Positions 1 to 5,816 of a stretch of 21,264 bases of DNA are shown here, one piece after another. The translations under genes and the position numbers were made by a program. Below the pieces are notes generated by a model. It searched no databases, was not told the origin of the DNA, and saw nothing but the letters and a program-made list of their open reading frames with translations. Location of the stretch: assembly GCA_947258675.1 (NCBI GenBank), contig CAMYJP010000005.1, positions 1 through 21,264 of the forward strand, read 5' to 3'. Position 1 is the stretch's first letter. The number at the start of each line of letters is the position of its first letter. Source of the DNA: an uncultured Desulfobulbaceae bacterium. Its GTDB lineage: Bacteria; Desulfobacterota; Desulfobulbia; Desulfobulbales; BM004.

Positions 1-511
1 GAGGTGGGTGGCACACGACCACCATGACAGCAATTATTCAATGGCATACCAGACTCTTCTTTCAAAAATTTCAATTCCAGCTGCAAATATTCATCGGATA
101 CCTACAGACCTGGAAGATCCTGAAACCGGAGCAAAGTCGTATGAATCAGCACTTCATGATTACTTTAATTTTGCTGCAGAAAATAAGAATACCGGTTTTG
201 ATATGATTTTATTAGGTATGGGAGAAGATGGGCACACCGCTTCTCTCTTTCCTTCATCCTCTGTAATTGAAATCGAAAATAAATGGGTGGCAGCAGTTGC
301 TTCTCCTAGTGGTTCTCCGGCAGTCCCTCGCATTACTCTTACACTGTCGGCAATTAACAACGCCAGACATGTTCTTTTTCTTATTTCCGGAACTAAAAAA
401 CAAACCATACAGCGGGCTATCCTTAATAACCCTGTTTCCGCTGCCGATAAATATCCTGCTGCAAGGGTTCAACCAAAATCGAGCTTAAAATGGTTCATAG
501 CTGATCAATAA
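1..511 (+). CDS. pgl: 6-phosphogluconolactonase, 5'-truncated by the window edge
   Basis: Hydrolyses 6-phosphogluconolactone to 6-phosphogluconate, the second step of the oxidative pentose phosphate pathway, in the cytosol. The reading frame is open from base 2. The GTG at 8 is not the true start, because the residues read across it (RWVAHDHHDSNYSMA) match the internal family motif of the form DERxVPxxHxDSNYxMA. The N-terminal third or so of the protein is therefore outside the window. The signature GMGEDGHTASLFP lies about 70-82 codons after that GTG and is the strongest evidence. The protein ends with the usual KSSLKWFIAD-type tail at a TAA. Zwf or Gnd genes may lie upstream but cannot be seen. 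The related NagB/glucosamine-6-phosphate deaminase family is less likely given the SLFP motif. Confidence 0.93.
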   Translation, partial: RWVAHDHHDSNYSMAYQTLLSKISIPAANIHRIPTDLEDPETGAKSYESALHDYFNFAAENKNTGFDMILLGMGEDGHTASLFPSSSVIEIENKWVAAVASPSGSPAVPRITLTLSAINNARHVLFLISGTKKQTIQRAILNNPVSAADKYPAARVQPKSSLKWFIADQ

Positions 512-575
512 AGGGGTTCCAGATTAAGATAGTGCTCTTTTTCCGACCAGAATACTTCTAATTTACTCATTACAT

Positions 576-1742
576 ATGAAATCAATAACAAACTGCTATG
601 GTAGTAGAATCAACTTATGGTCATTTATTTTATTTATCACCCTTTTATGCATTTTGTCATTTAATATCTCCCCCACAGACGCAACCTTACCCGTCAGCGG
701 GGTTTGCTCTCAATGTCACACTATGCATAATTCACAAAACAATGCCCTGATCGTTCAGGCGGGGGCCGGCTCTCTTTGGAACGGTTCCGGCCAACTGACC
801 GGAGGGAGCGATACCAGTTCCCAGAAAAGTCTTTTAGTCACAGATTGTATAGGATGCCATTCCACAAACACAACTGATTCGATTGTTACTGTCGGCTCTT
901 TGAGCATTCCAATTGTATTTAATACAGGAGGCTATCCGCCTCAGCCCCTGGCAGGTGGAAATTTTTATTACGTTTCTCTCGGGGCAGCCAGAGATGGATA
1001 CGGACACAACGTGTATGGAATATCGGGGCAGGATGGTAATATCGCCGCACCGGCCCCTGGAGCTCCAGGAGCCTTGCCTCCAGCGACAACAATGGCTCCA
1101 AGCTGCACCCTGGAATGCCATGGTACATTGGCAGGGACAGGGCCCTATTTTTTCGGCGGTGGAAAAGGTGGCTGCGAAGGCTGTCACTTAAGAAGTTATG
1201 CTGTTAAACATCATGAAACCGCAAGTTCATTCAGATTCCTCCGGGGTCATACTTCCAACATGCTGAGACGGGTTGATGGGGTTCCCGATCCTAACTGGGA
1301 ACAGACTCCAACATTGGCAAACTCAAACAAATACCAAGGTGGTGATGACGCAACCACATACAGCTATAATTTTGGCGCACTAAACCTGACACAATCCATT
1401 ACAGATTTCTGTTCCGGGTGTCACGCTAATTTTCATGAAGAGATGGACAGTGGAAGCGTCTGGATCAGGCACCCTTCAGACTTTCTATTGCCTGAAGGAA
1501 CTACTGAATATGCAGCATATAATCCAACAACTACCTACAGCAATATGGCGCCTGTTGCCTGGCTCAACCCTTCCAGTCCGCAAAGATCTGAGGCTGTTGT
1601 AATGTGTTTGTCATGCCACAGGGCTCATGGCAGCCAATATCCTGATATCCTCAGATGGGACTATGTGAATGACTGTGAAATACAAGATGCAACACCAGGA
1701 GATTGCGGTTGTTTCGTATGTCATACCACTAAAGATGATTAA
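576..1742 (+). CDS. Secreted multiheme c-type cytochrome (six CXXCH plus one CX3CH)
   Basis: Probable periplasmic or surface electron carrier. The 388-aa product begins with a basic n-region (K2, R11) and a hydrophobic stretch at about residues 13-31, read as a Sec signal. Heme motifs are CSQCH (44-48), CIGCH (91-95), CTLECH (177-182, a CX3CH variant), CEGCH (200-204), CSGCH (279-283), CLSCH (344-348) and CFVCH (379-383). SGVCSQCHTMHNSQ and CLSCHRAHGS are typical of the doubled-CXXCH multiheme proteins common in Geobacter and Desulfobacterota. Long Gly/Pro/Ala-rich linkers separate the motifs. No Shine-Dalgarno sequence is evident before the ATG, but no other in-frame start would keep the signal peptide. 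It is monocistronic as far as visible. The redox partner is unknown, and the CX3CH site may or may not carry heme. Confidence 0.85.
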   Translation: MKSITNCYGSRINLWSFILFITLLCILSFNISPTDATLPVSGVCSQCHTMHNSQNNALIVQAGAGSLWNGSGQLTGGSDTSSQKSLLVTDCIGCHSTNTTDSIVTVGSLSIPIVFNTGGYPPQPLAGGNFYYVSLGAARDGYGHNVYGISGQDGNIAAPAPGAPGALPPATTMAPSCTLECHGTLAGTGPYFFGGGKGGCEGCHLRSYAVKHHETASSFRFLRGHTSNMLRRVDGVPDPNWEQTPTLANSNKYQGGDDATTYSYNFGALNLTQSITDFCSGCHANFHEEMDSGSVWIRHPSDFLLPEGTTEYAAYNPTTTYSNMAPVAWLNPSSPQRSEAVVMCLSCHRAHGSQYPDILRWDYVNDCEIQDATPGDCGCFVCHTTKDD

Positions 1743-1955
1743 TCCATAAAATCTGCAAGAAAAACTCCACTCATAGCTGGGATAATTAACTGGATCGCCA
1801 TGCGAGTAATGGCAGGTGGATGACAGAACGATCATCTTGGAACTTATCAAGGCCTCTTACAAAATCATTGATATGAAAGAATTTTGATATATTAAAGAGA
1901 TGCAAAAAGACCCTATTCCAGCATCATAGAATATATGGTTGTCTAACGATTCCTC

Positions 1956-2552
1956 CTAAAGGGTATCAATAACATCCTTAAGCAATCTACCATCAGGAAG
2001 AGAAGCTGAAGGATTTACTTTCAGCAATTCGTTCCACACATTCATTGCTCCTTCCCGGTCTTTGAGATCAAAATTAAGCACTACTCCCTTATTGAATCTG
2101 GACTGTTCATGTTTTGGATCAATTTGAATAGCTTTATCAAAGGTTTCCAGTGCTATTTCAGGTTGACCATTTCGACGGTACATTACACCCAGATCAGTTA
2201 ACACATTGGGATTATTGGGGCTTAGCGACAAAGATTTTTCATATGCATTAATGGCTTTTGGAAAGTTATCAGTATCAAAATATACATGTCCCAAACGTGT
2301 CCAAGCATCAGAATTATCAGGATTTGCGGCAACCTCTTTCTCAAGAGCAAGTATTGAACTCGCCTGCTGGGCTGAAATACCCCCCTGCTGAGTGGCCTGT
2401 TGTGCTGGACCGGTAGCCTGCCTCGCCTGATCTGACCCGGAAGAATACACGCTGTAAACAATCCCACCAAGAAATCCGGCTACCGCGGCTACAAGAGCAA
2501 CTATAAGCATTGTCTCTTTCTTAACATATTGGCTGTTGTCCGAATTACTCAT
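1956..2552 (-). CDS. Membrane-anchored tetratricopeptide repeat protein
   Basis: This 198-aa protein has a short polar N-terminus, one transmembrane segment at about residues 15-36, an Ala/Gln-rich linker (about 38-65) and three tandem TPR units at about 81-114, 115-148 and 149-182. Each unit shows the TPR pattern, for example WTRLGHVYFD followed by AINAYEKSLSLSPNN. TPR proteins are protein-protein scaffolds, and the topology suggests a periplasmic scaffold tethered to the inner membrane. The architecture recalls the C-terminal TPR part of cytochrome c maturation proteins of the CcmI/CycH type, and a cytochrome gene lies on the other side, but there is no sequence feature that proves such a role. 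The start is supported by GGAGG eight bases upstream of the ATG. The gene is convergent with the multiheme cytochrome. Confidence 0.8.
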   Translation of the reverse strand: MSNSDNSQYVKKETMLIVALVAAVAGFLGGIVYSVYSSGSDQARQATGPAQQATQQGGISAQQASSILALEKEVAANPDNSDAWTRLGHVYFDTDNFPKAINAYEKSLSLSPNNPNVLTDLGVMYRRNGQPEIALETFDKAIQIDPKHEQSRFNKGVVLNFDLKDREGAMNVWNELLKVNPSASLPDGRLLKDVIDTL

Positions 2553-2948
2553 ATTTTAAACCTCCAATGATATCATTATATTTTAAAACATCCCCATTAA
2601 TCGCGCTTTTTATAAAACACAGGCATTATGTTTTCGATTGATCACTATAAATGATTGTCACTATACGGTCAATAATTTGCAATAATTTCCATGGCGAGTC
2701 TTTCCTTGCTGGCAATAACGTAACTAATAAAAATTACAAGATAAAAATACCATCTTAAACGCCGAAGAATATATTATTAAAACTGCAGTTCCTCTTCTGT
2801 CTCTTCCGCAGATCAAATAATACATTATTGACAGGTGTTAAATGCATCAAAATATAAACTATTGGCAGCCAACAGCCGAAAATATCATATGTATCAAATT
2901 ATTATGATTATTAATTAATACTTAATAACTATACCGAAGGAATATCGA
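2553..2948. other. AT-rich intergenic region between divergent genes
   Basis: This stretch of 396 bases lies between the TPR gene (minus) and the PilZ gene (plus). No coding frame of credible composition is seen. It should hold promoters for both genes; one candidate for the PilZ gene is listed separately. The last 70 bases before the PilZ start are very AT-rich. No strong hairpin or repeat was found by eye. Confidence 0.6.
2828..2858 (+). promoter_or_regulatory. Candidate sigma70-type promoter for the PilZ/RHH/ParA group
   Basis: A perfect TTGACA at 2828-2833 is followed 19 bases later by TATAAA at 2853-2858. The spacer is longer than the optimal 17, so this is a weak prediction. It would give a leader of about 80 bases before the PilZ start at 2949. 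Confidence 0.35.
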
Positions 2949-3392
2949 ATGAACCAGGAAAACAACGACGGTTTGGAATTTGATGTTGCTGCAGATGATA
3001 CCGCACAAAATCATTCTTCAACTGATGACAAATCACAATTAAAAAGATTGCTCCGTGAATCGTATCGACTTCCTGTGAAGACCCTGAAGTCTTTTAAAGT
3101 TCAAATCAATCAGATTGATTTCGTTCCTTTAAATCTTGTAGTAGGTGACCGGAGCGGGGTTGGAATAATGCTAGAAGATAAAATCTTATTTTCAGAGGGT
3201 GAACAGTTAAATAAGATACAACTTACTCTGGATGGAAAGGATATCTTTGCGCAGGGAAAGATACAACATATTTCACCCAATGGCGATGGGAATTATATCT
3301 GTGGAATTGAACTGTTGGATCTTGGTAAGAAAGATTCTGCTACTCTCAAAAAATTTAGCAAAAAGTGCTATTCAAAGCTGTTCAGTAAATAA
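2949..3392 (+). CDS. PilZ-domain protein, probable cyclic-di-GMP effector
   Basis: A 147-aa cytosolic protein with an acidic, probably disordered N-terminus (residues 1-30) followed by a PilZ-like beta-barrel. The two c-di-GMP binding motifs are present: RxxxR as RESYR at 36-40 and D/NxSxxG as DRSGVG at 67-72. A later strand, GNYICGIELLDLG, resembles the closing strand of PilZ domains. The C-terminus is basic (KKFSKKCYSKLFSK). Known PilZ proteins change conformation or partner on binding c-di-GMP and often control motility, surface structures or export. AAGGA upstream of the ATG acts as ribosome binding site. It is the first of three co-directional genes ending in a ParA-type ATPase, so it may couple c-di-GMP to that ATPase, which is inference only. 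Confidence 0.75.
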   Translation: MNQENNDGLEFDVAADDTAQNHSSTDDKSQLKRLLRESYRLPVKTLKSFKVQINQIDFVPLNLVVGDRSGVGIMLEDKILFSEGEQLNKIQLTLDGKDIFAQGKIQHISPNGDGNYICGIELLDLGKKDSATLKKFSKKCYSKLFSK

Positions 3393-3459
3393 TAATCTAC
3401 TAAAAATATGCGTTTTAACCTGATATCCCTAATGCAGTGTTTCGGAGCTAAATAGGGCA

Positions 3460-3900
3460 ATGGCAAAAAACAAAAAGCAACAGGATGTGCTTGATGATCT
3501 GTTATGCGGCACTTGCTTGCTAGACGGTGATACGCCAACGGCTTATAAACAGTTGGCAGAATTGATATACCCTTTGGCCGACAGTATTATAGCTAAAAAC
3601 AGTAAAAGGGTGTACACATCATCCCCACAATTTTTGCCTCATAAGAAAAAAAACAACTTTCACAATGAACAAAAAATTACCAAGAAAAAGGCGACCTATT
3701 ACGTTTCGCTTGATGTACTTGACAGTCTCAGTGAGATAAAAACGCGTATCCGACAATTACTTCCTGACAAGGAAAAATCTAGGATATCAAAATCGAAACT
3801 TGTCGAATATGCTCTAAGGCTGATCCTGGCAGAATTTGAAACAAAAGAAAAAGAGAGTCTGATAATAAAACAAATTAACGGAAGACAGACAGAGGAATAA
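3460..3900 (+). CDS. Probable ribbon-helix-helix protein, partner of the downstream ParA-type ATPase
   Basis: This 146-aa protein is of unrecognised family. Residues 1-45 form a helical Leu-rich region, 46-76 are Lys/Asn-rich and probably flexible. Residues 77-127 show one beta strand (KATYYVSLDV) followed by two amphipathic helices (LDSLSEIKTRIRQLL and SKSKLVEYALRLILAEFE). That pattern is typical of ribbon-helix-helix DNA-binding folds, including the CopG/ParG-type partners of ParA proteins. The next gene, 108 bases on, encodes a ParA-type ATPase, which strengthens the reading. The N-terminal extension may contact the ATPase, as in ParG-type systems, but no clear arginine-finger motif can be assigned. 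GGAG lies about 12 bases before the ATG. Without a search the RHH call remains moderate. Confidence 0.6.
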   Translation: MAKNKKQQDVLDDLLCGTCLLDGDTPTAYKQLAELIYPLADSIIAKNSKRVYTSSPQFLPHKKKNNFHNEQKITKKKATYYVSLDVLDSLSEIKTRIRQLLPDKEKSRISKSKLVEYALRLILAEFETKEKESLIIKQINGRQTEE

Positions 3901-4008
3901 AAGAAACCAAGGTATTCGATCCTCTGTAATTGTTCTTAAACTGAGGAAAACAAATCACGATCAAATTGCAATTATTCAGGAAACATTCAATAATCCGGAG
4001 AATGTACG

Positions 4009-4944
4009 ATGGTTATAATATGCCCCTCTTGTAAAAAACAACATACAATTGACGAAAGACTCATTCCGTCAAACGCTGCAATGGCTCGCTGTAAGAACTG
4101 TGGCAGACGTTTTCCTCTGCCAAAGCTTGCCTCTGCACGTTCAGAAATGAAAGTTGACCAGGGTGTTTCTTCTGATCAACAAAAGAAATCAAGAAAAATC
4201 GGTGTATCGATCAGCAAAGGTGGGGTTGGGAAAACTACAACTTCTGTTAACCTCTCTGCCGGTCTTGCCCTTGCAGGCTATAAGGTTCTGCTCATTGATA
4301 CTGATACACAGGGGCAGGATAGCTTTGCACTCGGATTAAAACCCCAGGCTGGACTGACAGAGTTGGTTACCGAGGAGTTGTCTCCTGAGGAAGCCATTGT
4401 TAAGGCTAGAGAAAATTTATGGCTTTTAGCCGGCGGCAAATCACTTGCCGGCATAAAACGCCTCATCGACCGAAAGGACTATGGCGGTGAAAAAACCCTT
4501 GCTGAATCCTTGGCGCCGCTCGAGCTAAAATTTGATTATATTATTGTAGATACTTCGCCCGGTTGGGATCCTTTAACTGTGAATGTTTTATTTTTTGTCA
4601 ACGAACTCCTCACCCCCGTTTCTCTGGAGATGATGACACTGCAGGGTCTTGTTGAATTCTTAAAAAGCATTTCCTCGATACAAAAATATCGCAAGGAAGT
4701 AGCATTAAAATATATTCTGCCCACCTTTTTGGACAACAGAATCAAACAATCAGGCGTAATTCTAGAAAAACTCGAACAGCTTTATGGTGAGCTGGTTTGC
4801 ACCCCGGTTCGATATAATATTACGCTTTCTTCAGCCCCGGCCCATGGCAAAACTGTTTTTGAATTTGCACCTGGCTGTAACGGCGCCCAAGATTATCGTG
4901 AACTGGTAAGAAAAGTAACCGGGGAAAAGGACCTGTTCAAATAA
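4009..4944 (+). CDS. ParA/MinD-type ATPase with N-terminal MJ0042-like zinc ribbon
   Basis: A 311-aa protein. Residues 1-40 form a zinc ribbon (CPSC at 5-8 and CKNC at 28-31, followed by GRRFPLP) of the MJ0042 type. After a Ser/Lys linker comes a ParA-family deviant Walker ATPase: Walker A KGGVGKTTT at 70-78 with the signature lysine, A' motif IDTDTQGQ at 96-103, and Walker B IIVDTSPG at 178-185. ParA ATPases cycle between ATP dimers bound to DNA or membrane and free monomers, to position plasmids, chromosomes, chemoreceptor arrays, carboxysomes or pili. No parB follows. The gene sits behind a PilZ gene and a probable RHH gene, so the cargo is unknown. The RBS GGAG lies 10 bases before the ATG. 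The ATPase call is certain; the cargo is not. Confidence 0.88.
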   Translation: MVIICPSCKKQHTIDERLIPSNAAMARCKNCGRRFPLPKLASARSEMKVDQGVSSDQQKKSRKIGVSISKGGVGKTTTSVNLSAGLALAGYKVLLIDTDTQGQDSFALGLKPQAGLTELVTEELSPEEAIVKARENLWLLAGGKSLAGIKRLIDRKDYGGEKTLAESLAPLELKFDYIIVDTSPGWDPLTVNVLFFVNELLTPVSLEMMTLQGLVEFLKSISSIQKYRKEVALKYILPTFLDNRIKQSGVILEKLEQLYGELVCTPVRYNITLSSAPAHGKTVFEFAPGCNGAQDYRELVRKVTGEKDLFK

Positions 4945-5320
4945 CCCGAAAAATCCAAAACCGGTTTTTTCCAGCTGGTTTAAAATGACAACTAAATTAA
5001 TTCTGATTTATGCTAATTATAACGCTCTTAAATTATTTAGACTATCCAAACAAAAAGAAAGATCCATCCTCATGATTGTCTCCTGTCTCACGTGACATCC
5101 CCAAATGTATCTGGTTATTCGTAATTAGATTCCATTCATAACAAAACGTTTCCGGATGGATACTAATTAGCATATCTAACGGGGTACCGTATTTTATTCT
5201 GCCTATTTAAATCTTGACAAATTATCCAGCAAAGAATAAAGATACACCCAAATTTAAAATGAATCATTATTCAATATGGCATTGATCAATTAAAAAATAA
5301 AATTTAAAAAGGGGGTATTC
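4945..5320. other. Intergenic region upstream of cytochrome c3
   Basis: This stretch of 376 bases holds no credible open frame. Visible elements are the palindrome AAAACCGGTTTT shortly after the ParA stop, the octamer palindrome TCACGTGA near 5089, an 8-bp inverted repeat (ATCCATCC at 5062-5069, GGATGGAT at 5154-5161), and the cytochrome c3 promoter listed separately. No certain terminator for the ParA gene is seen. Confidence 0.6.
5214..5242 (+). promoter_or_regulatory. Sigma70-type promoter of the cytochrome c3 gene
   Basis: A perfect -35 box TTGACA (5214-5219), a 17-base spacer and a -10 box TAAAGA (5237-5242), overlapping the variant AAAGAT. The predicted leader is about 70 bases, very AT-rich, and ends with the ribosome binding site GGGGG just before the ATG at 5321. 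The perfect -35 fits an abundantly made cytochrome. Confidence 0.6.
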
Positions 5321-5734
5321 ATGAAGAAAAATCTAATTTTATGTTTGTCTGTTTTTGCCTTTGTTTTCAGCCTGGCCATTAGTAACGGTGTTGGTGTCGC
5401 TGCTGACCCGGGTCCAGCTGATATGGTTCTCAAAACTGCGGCAGGTAAAAAACCTGCGAACTTCCCGCACAAAACGCATCAGGATACGATTGCCTGTGCT
5501 GATTGCCACCATGGTAAAGATGCAGACGGAAAGCAAGTAGCAGGAACAGCCGACGGACCGTTCGATAAGTGTGAAAGCTGCCATAATAAAGATATGGCTA
5601 ATGTAAAACTGAACAGCTTTAAACTTGCTGCCCATGCAAACTGCAAGGAATGCCATAAAAAAGTTGCTAAAGAAGGTAAAGCTGCACCAACGAAATGCCT
5701 TGGTTGTCATCCAAAGCAGGAGATTGCGAAGTAA
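5321..5734 (+). CDS. Periplasmic tetraheme cytochrome c3 (class III)
   Basis: Small soluble electron carrier that typically accepts electrons from periplasmic hydrogenases or formate dehydrogenases and passes them to transmembrane redox complexes. The 137-aa precursor has a signal peptide (KK at 2-3, hydrophobic 4-20, cleavage probably after VAA near residue 28). Four heme sites are CADCHH (59-64), CESCH (84-88), CKECH (108-112) and CLGCH (126-130). The distal histidines expected for a type I c3 are present: H50 and H53 in FPHKTHQ, H64, and H105 in LAAHANC. All four sites are CX2CH, whereas classical Desulfovibrio c3 has CX4CH at hemes 2 and 4. It has its own promoter and a strong terminator, so it is monocistronic. 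Confidence in the family is high; physiological partners are not visible here. Confidence 0.93.
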   Translation: MKKNLILCLSVFAFVFSLAISNGVGVAADPGPADMVLKTAAGKKPANFPHKTHQDTIACADCHHGKDADGKQVAGTADGPFDKCESCHNKDMANVKLNSFKLAAHANCKECHKKVAKEGKAAPTKCLGCHPKQEIAK

Positions 5735-5752
5735 TTGCCTTAAGCTTCAAAT

Positions 5753-5789
5753 AAAAAAAGGCTGCTTCGGAGTGAAGCAGCCTTTTTTT
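5753..5789. terminator. Bidirectional intrinsic terminator between cytochrome c3 and glyS
   Basis: A perfect 16-bp stem (5753-5768 with 5774-5789) around the loop GGAGT. The GC-rich core GGCTGCTTC/GAAGCAGCC is flanked by an A-tract and a T-tract, so it works on both strands. It sits between the convergent cytochrome c3 and glyS genes and should end both transcripts. Confidence 0.95.
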
Positions 5790-5816
5790 ATTTATGAAAT
5801 TATCCCTCTCGTCAAA

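Noticed and set aside
2949..4944. Reading the ParA group as an integrated plasmid partition cassette
   Set aside because: No replication initiator, parB, integrase, tRNA or direct repeat flanks the group, and the presence of a PilZ gene argues for a cellular rather than plasmid role.
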